Of a stretch of 64,000 bases of DNA, positions 25,587-37,470 are shown in pieces. The notes under the pieces were generated by a model. It worked only from the letters and a program-made list of their open reading frames with translations. It did not search any database and had not been told where the DNA came from. The stretch comes from Phycomyces blakesleeanus NRRL 1555(-). Taxonomy: Eukaryota; Mucoromycota; Mucoromycetes; Mucorales; Phycomycetaceae. The DNA lies in the NCBI RefSeq assembly GCF_001638985.1, contig NW_017265150.1, forward strand, positions 310,001 to 374,000. The letters run 5' to 3'. Made by a program: the position numbers and the translations under genes. The number at the start of each line of letters is the position of its first letter. Position 1 is the stretch's first letter.

Positions 25587-25992
25587 GATAAAAAAGAATA
25601 GCTCTGGAATGTTTTTGGCGGATTTATCAAGAGAAAGAAAAAAAAGGGGGGAATATATATATTTTTTATCGCTTGTATTTTCAAATCATGGTTTTAACGA
25701 ACCTTAATTTCTAAGCCTTGTACACTTTCCACAAAATATGATCCAATAAAAAGCAATTACAAAAAGTTGTCATATCAAGGTCCTTTAACTAACTGTGGAC
25801 ACTACTTCCAAGAGAGAATCATTGAAATATCACCTTGACTTAATGGATATACTAGTATTACTCATTTAACAAGCTAAATATATAGATCTAATAAAGAATG
25901 GGAGGTGTATATGATGCTTATTTATTTTATTTTATTTTGTTTACCTTGGTTTGAAAGCATTACTTTAAAACGCCTTTTGTAACCACAGTGCA
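25587..25992. other. 5' flank of F-box gene, no gene seen
   Basis: AT-rich intergenic DNA with poly-A/G tract at 25632-25650. Confidence 0.4.
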
Positions 25993-26278
25993 CAGTGGTC
26001 CCTCGATAATTTCAAGACCAATGGGGGTGACTGAGTGCCTTGAAATTATCGAAGAATGAAATTAACGAGTGCGGATTATGTATTTCCCGGTGAAGATAGA
26101 GGGAGTGTCAAAATACGCTTAGTTAGAAGTACCCGTACATACAATAAAGAAAATGGCAGCCAAGTACTATCATAACTTGATAGGTCTAAATTCTTCTTCA
26201 TTAAGGATCCAAAGCCAAAAATTATTGAAGTGAAATTAAAGAGGATTGAAATTACCTAAGGACCACTGCATATCTTTA
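25993..26278. mobile_element. pogo/Tc1-like MITE
   Basis: The left end CAGTGGTCCCTCGATAATTTCAAG and the right end (inverse CAGTGGTCCTTAGGTAATTTCAAT) form terminal inverted repeats of about 23 bp. Both flanks read CA, which could be a worn TA duplication. It shares the TIR and an internal block with the element at 21989-22093. No coding capacity. Confidence 0.75.
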
Positions 26279-26452
26279 CTTTCATAAGTCAACTATAAAA
26301 GTATGTATATAAAATTGAATCAGATTATTTAGACCAGAATTACTATACACGCTCCAATTCTTTGTCACTATGATAAATTCAGTCAAAAGAGATTAAAAGT
26401 AAAGATATGTTAGTAAAGCTTTCAAGGCTAAATAAGAAGAAAAGAGATTGTA

Positions 26453-27796
26453 CACTCTCACAAAAGAATGTTTGGACCTCCGCGAATAAATTTATCATGC
26501 CAAAAAACATGACCTATATTCAACATACAACCACTTGTCAATGAGTCTAGTTAAGAACTTCAGACTTCGAATACAAAAATATATACATATTTATTATTGA
26601 ATTGTCAAAAAAATTAGAGGTTTAATAGTGAGTATGGCCACCTTTGGCGTCAATTACTGCACGGCATCGGGAGGACATACTTCCCACCAACTGTGAAGCA
26701 AGTTTGAGGTCTATGTTCTCCCACTCTCGTTGAATTGCAATATTCAACTCATTGACGTTTTGTATACTGGCTCGTACTTTACTTAATTTGACCTCAAGAG
26801 CCCACCAAACATGCTCTATTGGGTTTAGATCTGGACTTTGAGCAGGCCAGTACTCAAAGCCCTTAATTTCGTGGGTCTCTTTCCACCACTTCACATAGGC
26901 CCCAGTATGGCAGCTAGCACCATACTCTTGGAGCTTGAAGTCCTTCTGATGTTGCTCTGACAGATTTTTAACCCAGAGTACAAATTTCTGAGACAGAGTG
27001 TCGACATATACTTCTTGGTTTACATTGCCTTCAAGTAACGCTAAGGGTCTAAAACCACCAGTCCAGAAACAGCTCCAGATCATGACGCTACCTTTACCTC
27101 ACTTCGTTCCTTGGATAATATGATCTTCTGAATACCTTTCGTTAACTTTTCCAATCACTCTGGCACCTCCATCGTTACCCTCAACTGTGAATCTAGACTC
27201 ATCAGACCAAACTATGCTACTCCATTGGTCATCTGTCCAATTGATATAATCCTTCGCCCATTGCAGTCGTGTCTTCTTGTGTCTTTCTGTCAAAACTGGC
27301 TTATGAGCTGCAATATAAGAACCAAAGCCAAGATTCCTGAGGGAGCTGATTACTGTAGCTCTGCAGACAAAGATCTCCATCTCTCTCAATGCCAATCTCA
27401 GCTGATCATAGTTGGCGAATAAGTCCTTACGAACAATCTGTACAAGGTGCCTTTCTTTCCTCTCGTTAACTATTTTAGGTCGGTCAGGGCTCTTTCCAGG
27501 CAAAGGTGAGCCTGTATTCTGGAATCTCTTAATGATCTTCTTCACAGTTGACAACTTCATCTGGACTATGGCTGAGATCTTGGTCGGACCGATTTCAGCC
27601 AAATGCAAGTACATGATGCCACCATATTTCAAGTCATCAGCTTTATAATAAGAACCACGCTTGGTTTTTGATGAAGATGAGGTTTCCATTGTGGGTTCGA
27701 TTAATAGAATAAAGAGAAAATAAGATTTTAGTTTTAAAAAATATCACTTTTTCTTGCGATTTTTGGGAGAGGTCCAAACATTCTTTTGTCGGAGTG
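26453..27796 (-). mobile_element. Tc1/mariner transposon, inactive copy
   Basis: Terminal inverted repeats CACTC(TC/CG)ACAAAAGAATGTTTGGACCTC lie at 26453-26480 and 27769-27796 with two mismatches, flanked by TA on each side (26451-26452 and 27797-27798). The 1.34-kb element holds one broken transposase gene on the minus strand. Confidence 0.92.
26622..27689 (-). pseudogene. Tc1-like transposase with in-frame stop
   Basis: A single frame from ATG at 27689 to 26622 (about 355 codons, normal for Tc1 transposases) is broken only by TGA at 27101-27099. N-terminal helix-turn-helix region (residues about 20-110, including PGKSPDRPK), then DDE-type catalytic core: WSDESRF holds the first Asp and SPDLNPIEHVWW the Glu of the third position. 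The block that normally carries the second Asp reads LQEYGASCHTG, with Tyr where Asp is expected. The stop replaces the Trp or other residue that usually precedes GKGSVMIWSCF; TGG to TGA is a single transition. The copy is therefore dead twice over. Confidence 0.9.
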
Positions 27797-28012
27797 TATA
27801 ACTTACTAATTACGCGTGACGTTGTATACCTTCATGCTATCCGTAAGGTTCTCCATTTGCTCGCTTTTGCATGTCCGTAAAATTGCCATTTTTTTTTCCT
27901 TGTGCTTGCGTCACTTATTTTCGACGCGAGTAAATCGGCTCAAAAAGGTGTTTTTTAAAACAATATTGGAATCTTTCTTTTTCAAGTGTTTTCAAAGTTG
28001 AGCAGCAAAAGT
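27797..28012. other. flank of transposon
   Basis: Short intergenic segment between the transposon and the tandem duplication; no gene seen. Confidence 0.4.
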
Positions 28013-28279
28013 AGTGCTTGTGTTTAATAAGTTGGTTTATGAATCATCTGAACGACCATTCTACTGTTCCTTTGTCTTAACCTTTAGCATTGGGATGTTG
28101 TTTCGTTCCTTTGAACTATAATATAAGCATTGAAATGGACACTTTTGTTTCGGAATGTTTGTGCTTAGTAGGGTGGTTTACGAACCATCTGAACGACCAT
28201 TCTACTATTCCTTTGTCTTAACCTTTAGCATTGGGACGTTGTTTCGTTCCTTTGGACTATAATATAAGCATTGGAATGG
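28013..28279. repeat. tandem duplication, 141-bp period
   Basis: About 125 bp starting near 28013 recurs near 28154. Over the best 105 bp (28033-28137 and 28174-28278) I count six differences, all transitions. Not coding as far as I can tell. Confidence 0.85.
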
Positions 28280-29382
28280 GTTTCCGATTGCCTCGTAAAA
28301 AAGCTTTGAAATTTAAATGGACGATCAAATCATCCTGTGTAAGTGATTACCAAGCCAACGCGAGGAAGTCAAAAGCCTCATAAGCTGCGTATATATCTTG
28401 TACTAACCTTTTCTTTTCTTTTTTTATTATGATCTAATAATCTGATTAATGTAGGTGTTCAGCCATTCAATAAACGACTTTGCTGGCTACGTAGTACTAT
28501 TTTGACCAATATCGAATCAGATGTCAGTGGCAAGTGACACGCGGGGAGTAGTGGGTTTGTCTTCGACCATCATCTCACTAGTAATAATTATAACGTAGAA
28601 AAAACCCCGTAGTACTTTCCTCCTTCTCTACACTCCTCTCTTTCTTCATTTGGGAGTTGTAACAATCCCTCTTTTAGCTCCCTGTATCTATATTCTTTCT
28701 TCCTTTTTGACATATCACTTTCGATTATTGCACTTTTTATTTATACTATTACATCCTATTTCCTTTTCACGTATCCAATCATGAAATATCCCTTCAATGG
28801 CACCTTTCCATCCATTCATTTCTATTTTTTACTTCAAAACATTAAAAATTACAACAATAAAGATTATTCAATTCTGATTTCATTCTTTTCTTTTGATAAA
28901 TAAGTGATCTCTGAAGAGCAGCTATATTTTTGCTCAGTATATTTAGGGATGTTTCTGCTGTTTCACTATTATCTATTTCTTTCAGCTATCAGCGTATCTA
29001 TTATTTTTACGCGTTTTGTATTTGACAGACCTCTTGTACCTTATATTGCAACAACTCACAACATGCGTCATGATAAAAGGCTAGAAGCAACCTTAACAAA
29101 ACTTACCTAACTGTCGTGTGGGCCAAGCCTGGTCTTTATTATGCTCCATCTTTTATTTGCTTATATCAATTAATTACATTTGGCGTTCTGTTTATTGTTA
29201 TATAGCTAATTGAATAGTATAAGTTCATGCATTTTTTTTTATAAACTTGATTTCAATACTAGAAAATTCATTATACGAAATTTTCTTGTTTGTTTTATTA
29301 TAGTGAACTTTTATTACTTTATAAATGTGAACTATCCTCAAATACAACAAATTCCATTAGAACCAACAGCACAAAAGAATCA
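28280..29382. other. non-coding
   Basis: Contains pyrimidine-rich sequence (28610-28760) and a 68-codon hydrophobic frame at 28904-29110 for which there is no further support. Confidence 0.4.
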
Positions 29383-29408
29383 ATTTTGCCATAATTCTAT
29401 GGCAAAAT
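29383..29408. repeat. 11-bp perfect palindrome around 4-bp loop
   Basis: ATTTTGCCATA at 29383-29393 is inverted at 29398-29408. Related TTTGCCAcAA motifs recur at about 29417, 29514 and 29695, so this may be the core of a worn hairpin element. Confidence 0.6.
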
Positions 29409-29935
29409 GACCCCAATTTGCCACAATTTCCCTCTAATGTTCTGGTGTTTAGAATGCTTCGAGAAGTTCAACCCCCTATTTCCTTATTTAGGCGTTATGG
29501 CAATTTGATTCGATTTTGCCACAACACAACACCCACTCTAATATATATAGAAAAATATTAATATAGATATTTTATAGACCAAGTATTTGTAAAAATGTAT
29601 GTTAACAAAGTCATTATGTCTGTTTTTTCTCTCTCATCACAACCAGTCTCCCTATTCTAAGTCGATGGATAATTTAAACACAGATATAAGAATTTTGCCA
29701 CTTTTGGTATACAATATTTAAATCCAGATAGAAAGCTCTCTAATAGCCTTCAATCTGCGACTAGGTTGACCTCCCAAAAATGGACAAATGACAAGCAGAT
29801 GTTCGTGTGAAGTATGTAGTTTTTGGTGCCAGATAGACAAGGTAGATGCACAAGATAAAAATCAGCGTAAGATGGCATCTTGCTTTTTTTTTTAAAAAAA
29901 AAATATTAAATATCAGGTAGCAGCGAATCTATTTA

Positions 29936-30227
29936 ATGAGCACATGTTCATCAAGAGCGCCAAAGCCGACGAGTACACAACAATAGGATACACTCGTTAA
30001 AGCCACTCCAGTGAATCCAAGCTGGTACGCCTGCGTTCACAGGTCCGAGTCATTTTCCAAGGAAGTATTGCTAAAAGGGGATGACTGCAAGGCTTTCGCA
30101 TGCCACAAAGCACCAGTGCGACGATCACGGCAACGATTTTCTTATGAGCAGCAGTTACTACAGCAACCACAGCCTCAGCAGCAGCAACAAACATGGCATT
30201 TAGCGACAGAATAGATATATATTTCAA
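29936..30227 (-). pseudogene. possible decayed small secreted protein gene
   Basis: On minus, a 76-codon frame from ATG at 30227 starts with a signal-peptide-like segment (MKYISILSLNAMFVAAAEAVVA). A different frame over 30140-29936 reads protein-like to the end with one TGA (AYQLGFTGVALTSVSYCCVL ... DEHVLIK). The pattern suits a frameshifted, disabled gene. The GC content is above that of its flanks. No family recognised; the plus strand also has an open frame (30011-30214). Confidence 0.25.
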
Positions 30228-31322
30228 CTTGCTTACACCATATGTTTGTTTGCACCTGTTGACTTGGTATATTTTTCTTTTAAAATAAGGTTACGATTCA
30301 TATATTACTATATTAAATATTTTTAAATTGTTTAGTTTTTGTAACTCTTATTACAAACTCAACAGAAACATGCATAGAGTATATGGTACGATGAGGCATT
30401 TAGTTAAACTGAATGTATAGGACTGTATATAATGTCTGTAGTGTTAATGACCAGATACGTTCACTAGTTACTCTTTTGTTATCTTCCAAACACGAAGAAA
30501 TAGCAAGCATGTTCAATAATAGCAGCAGATTATCAAGCAAAAAAAAAGGAACTCTGTTCAGCATATAAGAGAGCCCGGAGAAAGAAATAAGGTTTAATGG
30601 ATTATAAAGTATTCTTGTAGTTTTGGTAGCAGTATTTATGTTATAATCATTACTGTAGTTTTTTTTTAAAGAAAAAGCGCATCATACTAGAGCATTGTTT
30701 AATTACAGCGACAAGCATGAGCACATATATTCTTAAGCTTAAGCACCAGTATCCAACGTCGTAACAGTGTGAGAGCATACCAATTAAAAAATCCATTGAA
30801 AAATATACTCGATAAAACATAAAAATGTATTGGAATAGTCAGTAATTTATCCACGTTGAAGTTATAAGATGTTAGTTATATATAATAACACGTTTTATTG
30901 GAGTATTTGGCTTATAAAGAAAAGGCGATGAGGGTCGAATGAGCCATTTTGAAATATGAATCTAAAATATCACACTTTTGGGATCCTCTAAGACTAGATG
31001 TTTAAAATAGTAAGAGTTTAACAAGGAAAGGTAACTTATTGTATTCTTCTTGACCTCAACTTGGACTAATGTGTTGTAATAGACTTTTAATTATAAACAG
31101 TGTTAGTTGCCATGTAAGTTACATGTTAAGACAATCCATAGATAGTTATCCATTAGTATAGGAATTACCCAACATACCTACTGTAAGTGTAGTTATAATA
31201 AAAAGAAAGAAATAACGAAAGAGCCAAACCTGACAATAAAGCAATTGTTTTTCAAGTGAATGGTGCTTTTTTTTTGAGACACCAAAGTCGTCTTACTTTC
31301 CAATTAACGTAATTTTTGATAG
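30228..31322. other. non-coding
   Basis: AT-rich; nothing supportable. Confidence 0.4.
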
Positions 31323-31721
31323 CTATTCGAAGATCAAGTATTTATCATGTTCCTGTTCCTTGGTTCTGGTAAGGGAATATGAAAGCATCCATAATACAGT
31401 CCCGCAAAAAGATTTATTCCAATGTTTAGGTTCGACCGTATATTTTTTTTTAATTGAAAGGATAGTATAACGCACATAATCACGCTTTACGTTGGGCTCT
31501 TTTATTCGAATGTCTTTATCTTTTGGCTTTTCAATCCGTGTTGGACAAGCCGGAGAAAACTCATTCGAGATTTTATTATTCAAGTATTCACTATGAGCTG
31601 CAAACATCTCAACAATGCATTTATCCTGATTAAAGATATACTCCATTGGTTCAGGGCCGCAATTCTCATCAATGACATTTCGATATCCATCTTGCTTGTT
31701 GGAAGCAATGTATTGTGACAT
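31323..31721 (-). pseudogene. 132-codon open frame, probable repeat-derived fragment
   Basis: Hydrophilic protein of 132 codons with a basic central part (KPKDKDIRIKEPNVKRDYV). No signal peptide, no known domain that I can name. It may be the 5' piece of a transposon-like gene whose frame is lost after about 31455 near a T-run. A genuine short gene is not excluded. Confidence 0.3.
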
Positions 31722-32129
31722 TTCTCCTTACTCAAAAATAAAAATAAAAGGTTCTCTTGGCATGAATAAAACAGATCTTTACTTTGCGAAAATAAAATGT
31801 CTGTTTCTAAAAGAACAATTGTCCCATAAGAATATTTACCATCTGTATTGTCCTTCAATCATAAGCACTATATAAATACTTTGTATTTTATAAATTATGG
31901 GGAATTAATGATCTTTACAAGACCGCAACTCTAATTTTTTTTGTAATATAAATAATTTATATATATTATTATTTTTGTTAGGTCATATATAAAACTATAG
32001 ATTTACATAAATGTAACAGTATACGCTTATAAGCAAGTATATAAAAGGTACATATAATATAATTACATATCCAAAAACAAGATTATTATTATATATATAT
32101 ATATATATACAAGATGGATAGAAGAGTCA

Positions 32130-32162
<33 letters not shown>

Positions 32163-32313
32163 GGCAATAAATAGAAAAGAAAGTGAAAGATAGGCTAGCC
32201 GTGGGTGGACCCGAGTGGTGGTGGGACAAGACAGAAATATTGTCATTTGGGTCAATTCAAATTCACAATCAACTCACACCGCATCTCTTCCCTCTCCTTT
32301 ACTTATCCAAGCC
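31722..32313. other. intergenic; (TA)n tracts
   Basis: Two TA microsatellites (32089-32109, and 32130-32153 running into TG repeats) lie just upstream of the Ssd1 gene. From about here rightward, microsatellites become frequent. Confidence 0.6.
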
Positions 32314-34693
32314 ATGGACACGATAGAGACCCTCGAGCAGCAGACGGCCCCCGAGAGCACCCGCGGCTTGTTCGATGCCGTCGAACCCAAGGTAAACAAG
32401 AACAAAGACAACATCAAATAGGTTTTTCATTTAAATACATATATATATATATACATATACATATATTATATCTTACTCATTATCACATTCTAGCCAGTCC
32501 TTCCTGCTACTTCATCCAGCGTCGATCGAAGACGCACTCTCCCTCCCCCCGAGAACAGTCGGCCAGGTATTCATGGCAGTGGTGGTAACCATGTTCGCCG
32601 CCATCAACGCTCCATGTCCGCCAATGCCTCTGATATGATGCTCAACAGTTCCGGCACACGTCGTAACAACTTTGGTCTCCAGACCCTCGCCGAAGAAAGC
32701 GAGGATTCTTCTCACCGCAGAAGAGATGATAATTCCTTTTCCAGATCCTCTACCTCGGGCACAGTCGAGGCTGTCACAAGCATGATCAACTCCATTAAAA
32801 CCCTTCCCTCTGAAGGTGGTGGGAATAATGTCAGTATTGGTGGAAATGGTATGGGTGGTATGGGTGCTGGTGGTAGACCTCGCGGTCACCGCAAACAGCA
32901 GTCTATGTCCTCTCTCAACGTCGGCCAAACAATGGCTTCTCGACGCACGTCGTACAACAGAATCGAGGACCTGGCCAACACCTCTGCTTCTGGCAGCCAG
33001 AACTCCCATCGGTTCTCCCAATCTCGCTTCTCTTCCTTTGAAGAGCCTCTTTCCCGTGATGCTGCCCTTGCAGAGACAGCCGCAAAACTATCGGGCACTT
33101 TCCGTCCTGAACGCGAAGGAATTGTGGGAGACGAAGGTAGATTCCAACGCCGACCCTCCGAAGATACTTTGTCTTCTTCCACTGCCCGACGCAGTTCCCT
33201 CAGTATCGATGCTGATCCTGGACGCAGACGAATTCAGTTCAACAGCCCGCTTGACCTCACTCCAGGCCACAGCCGCCGGGCGTCTCGCAACTTTGACGAC
33301 TGGCGCTCCAGCACCGGCTCTACCTTTAGCACAGGAAGTAATAACGGAAACAACAATAGCAGCAGTAATGGAAGTGGAAGTGGAAGTGGAGGTGGAGGCG
33401 GATTTAACTTGGGTGGGGCTGGTTTGCTCGGCCAGCGTCCTGTCAACATTGTGCCTTTCACTCCCACAAAGGTGTCGTTCGGCCGTGATGATTGCAACCC
33501 TCACCAGCGACGTCCATTATTTATCGCCCACTTGCCATTTTCTGCCTTGACTCCATTATTGCGATCCCGCCAATTGGTCCGTGGTACCCTGCGAGTCAAC
33601 AAGCGCAACAGAAGTGATGCATATGTCTACTGCGACGAGCTTGACGCCGATATCTACGTGTGCGGCTCGCGTGACCGCAACAGAGCCCTCGAGGGTGATG
33701 TGGTGGCTGTTCGGCTGACTGATGTGGACAAGATCCTGCGTGAAAAGAGAGAAAAGGAAGAAGTCAAACTTCAGCGAAATGGCGGCCAAGTCCGCGTTCG
33801 CTTGCCAGATGAGGAAGACGAAAACGAGATTATCTTTGGTGGAGATGAGGAAGTCGAGGTGGTCAAGCCAAAGTACTGTGGTGTTGTGGTAGCTATTCTC
33901 GAGAGATCTCAAAACCAAGTATTTTCTGGGTAAGGAAGACTTTTCTTCTTTCTTTTATTCTCTTTAATATATATGTGTGTGTTGTGTGTGATGTGATGTG
34001 ATGTGATGTGTAGGTTGGGCTGTGTTGGATAACTAGTTAACGGAACTATTGAACCAATGAGCCAATGAGCCAATGAAGCAACAACTAATTGGCTAACTAA
34101 CTTTATGATGTTGTGTATCCATACTTTACAGTAATCTTACTTTGATGCGACCGAATAACAAACGTGCCCAAAAGGATGAGTCTGTCCGACACAACAATAA
34201 CGGAAAAGAGACCCCACGAATTGTTTGGTTCAAGTCTTCCGATAAGAGAGTGCCTTTGATTGCAATTCCTATCGAACAAGCCCCGGCCAACTTCGTCGAG
34301 ACCAGCGATGTATACACCACTCGTCTGTTTGTTGTAAGTAATATCTACATACATATTTTATTTAAACAAAGAAAAAAATAAATTGTTATTTGATTCTGGC
34401 ACACTCAACACACACACACACATTTATACAGGGATCTATCAAGCGTTGGCCTATCACCTCACTCCATCCCTTTGGTACTCTTGAGCGCGAATTGGGATCT
34501 ATTTATGATCTTTCCACGCAGACCCAAGCTATTCTTGCCGACAATAATGTCAGCGATTCACCATTTTCAGATGCAGTCGAAAGCTGTGTCCCCCCTCCTT
34601 TCCGTTACGAGCACACTGACGACAGACGTGATCTTAGGGAGTGCCGTTTATTTACCATTGATCCTGCTGGCTCCACTGGTGCGTAATTATTCT

Positions 34694-34729
<36 letters not shown>

Positions 34730-36797
34730 CTTTAGGGCTTGGCTTTATTCGCTCAATCTCATGTTGTACTAATTTTTTCTTACAAAACTTTATGTGTATG
34801 TGTGTATGTGTGTGTATTAGTGTTGGATGATGCTCTGTCGATTCAGAAATTGGGAGATGATACCTTTGAAGTTGGTGTGCATGTGAGCGATGTGAGCGCT
34901 CATGTTAAGATCAACTCCTTCCTTGATAAAGAAGCCAGAGCCCGTGGTGTGCGTGTAGACTTGGTCCATCATTCTGTCCCAATGGTTCCCGAGCGTCTCA
35001 CAGCCCAAGTCACCAACCTCACTCCTTTAGAATCAAGGTAAAAATAATAAATAAATAAAAAAGAGAGAAAATGAAACCGATTAATCGATCGATAGGTTGA
35101 AATAGGATAGTCATCTTAGCACGATTGCTAATCTCTGTGTGTATCTGTTTATAGACTCGCATTCTCGGTTATCTGGAAGGTTAACTCTCGTGGCCAGGTA
35201 TTTGATACTTGGATCGGAAAGAGTGTAGTCAGGTAAACAGTTTGTTTTTGCTATTGTTGAAAATGGACATTTCTTTTAAATGTATATATATATATATATA
35301 TATAGATCGTCAGCCAGTCTGTCTTATGAAGAGGCACAGGTTGTGTTGGATGAACAATCTGCAAATAATGCCAAGATTAGTCGTGAGATGGAACAAGATA
35401 TCCGTAGCTTGTCTGCCATTGCCGACAAGATCTATACGACTCGCATGGAATCCAGCACACTTACCCAAAAGAGAGACGAGCTCCTGTTTGAATTTGACGC
35501 CGAACGAGAGATCCCGGTGCGTGTGGCCATGCGCCGCCCGGGCAAGGCAGAAGCGATGGTTAAGGAATGGCTGCTGATGGCAAACACGGCTGTTGCCCAA
35601 AAGATTTCCAGTGCTTTCCCCGAACAGGCTTTGTTGCGCCGTCAAGCTCCTCCTGTCAGTCACAAACTTCACGACCTTCATCTGTACTGCTCTCGCTACC
35701 TCGGTGTTCTGTTGGACACTCGCGATGCAGGAACGCTTGAGCGCTCGATTACGACTATCCAGGACCCTGTCTTGCGCAAGATTGTGTCTGTGCTGGTCCT
35801 CAAGACCCTCCAGAGCCCCAGCTACTTCTGTGCTGGTGCCCTTGATATCTCCAAATATGCACATTACGCACTTGATGTGCCGCTCTTCACTCATTTCACA
35901 GCACCCAGTCGCCGATTCTCTGATCTTCTTGTGCACCGTCAGTTGGAGGCTGCATTAAGCCCCGAAAGGAGATTTGCATTGGACCGCGACATGGTACACA
36001 AGCTTGCTCAGCACTGTAATGTCAAGAAAGAAGCCGCCCGATATGCTCGTGAGCAGAGCCAGCTTCTCTTCCTTGCTCGCAATCTCAACAAGCAGGCCAA
36101 GGTCATTGATACCGTGTCGGTTGTCAACCGTGAGGCTGTGGTTGTTGCGGTCGCAAGAGAATATATCGATGTCATGGTTCCCGAGCTGAACATGGAAAAA
36201 CGTATCCACCTGGCCAGTCTGCCTGTACGTGACTCCCGATTTGATGAAAAGGAACGACACTTGACTGTCTTTTGGAAGGTTGGTGTCGACACCTCTACTG
36301 GCAAGCCGACTCCTTGGAGTATTGAGGATGATGAATATGACCTGGTTGATGAAGATGCGTTGGTCGAAGACATGTGTGAAGAGGACGAGGCAGACCGACA
36401 GAAGAATGGTCTGTCCACAAACTTGAATGCTGTCGATGGACCTGTGACCAAGATGTCTATCCTGTCTATCAATGATACTCTAGACTCGACGAACTTCAAA
36501 ACAGTCACCGAATCATTGGAAGCCCAGCTTTTGAATGCTGCTACTGCTGCTGCAGGTGGCGCTGGTGGCCCCTCTCCCTCGGTGACAGCCTCGTCCAACC
36601 TGAGAGGTCGTACATCGCGTCCTATGAGTCGCAGAGCTTCGATTGTGTACAACCGTCTCTCAGAGAATGTGGATTACAACATCGCAGAGGGTTCTCAGAC
36701 CATCAAGGCTTTGAACAAGATCGTCGTTGCTGTCAGTATTGACATGATCAGAACACCGCCACTTATTCGTATTCTTGCTGCCAACCCATTCGCTTAA
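32314..36797 (+). CDS. SSD1: Ssd1-like RNA-binding pseudo-exonuclease
   Basis: Seven exons: 32314-32391, 32494-33929, 34132-34333, 34432-34678, 34821-35037, 35155-35232 and 35306-36797, for 1249 residues, the same size as yeast Ssd1. Residues 1-330 are low-complexity (Ser, Gly, Asn) with three Ndr/Cbk1-type sites H-x-[KR]-x-x-S at His63, His158 and His285. Cold-shock-type domains begin near 365, and the RNase II-like (RNB) domain near 630. The RNB metal-binding motif, usually D-x5-D-x-D-D, reads DPAGSTVLDD: the second Asp is Val, fitting the known loss of nuclease activity in Ssd1. The protein binds mRNAs for wall proteins and represses their translation until phosphorylated by Cbk1 (known in yeast, inferred here). 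A 12-residue Gly/Ser run lies near residues 320-330. Confidence 0.93.
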
Positions 36798-37470
36798 ATT
36801 ATATATATATATATATATATATCAGTCAGATCAAACCAAACCAAGCAAAGCAAAGAAATGGTTGCATAGTGGAAATGAAAGAAACTTATTCTTTGTGGTA
36901 GTGGTTTGGTCAAGTTTCTGCTTTCTTCTTCTTTATTTATTTCTTTCTTTTTTTTTTGTTCTTTAACCTATACCTCTTCCTTTCTTTTTATATTATATCA
37001 ACTGGTTTAACGTATTTTCTTTAATATTCAAATCACAAATATATTCCCTCTTTTATATATATATATATAATATCTATATATAACAAAACAAACCCAAAAA
37101 AATAATAAGAAGAATATACAAGGTGTGTCATTCTTTAAAGAAGTCTGACAATCAACATTATATATATTATATGTGGATGTGGGTGTGGGTATGCGCTCTT
37201 TTCAGGTATATTTTTTTATTTGATTTAATTTGATTTGATTTGATTTGATTGTAATGTACAGTCACAGGTGTAGAATGCTTTGAGAGTAATAACTGTGTGT
37301 GCGAGTGTGTATGTGATTTTGTCTCTAGGAAAGATAGAGAGAGAGAAAGATGATATCGGTTAAATCATATATTCATACGGCTAATAGGCTATTAATTTTT
37401 TAAAAAAAAAAACGCACACACACACACATTTATCTACAGGTAGCATGATTTAAATGCCTCTTACTTGTAC
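36798..37470. other. 3' flank of Ssd1 gene; TA and TTTGA-type repeats
   Basis: Holds (TA)n at 36801-36822 and 37056-37070, and TGATT repeats at 37219-37251. Convergent with the small peptide gene; no other gene seen. Confidence 0.5.

Noticed and set aside
32816..33550. 244-codon plus-strand frame overlapping the Ssd1 exon
   Set aside because: Alternative frame of low-complexity Ssd1 sequence; the Ssd1 frame has clear domains downstream.
35310..35936. 208-codon minus-strand frame
   Set aside because: Antisense of the conserved Ssd1 RNB region.
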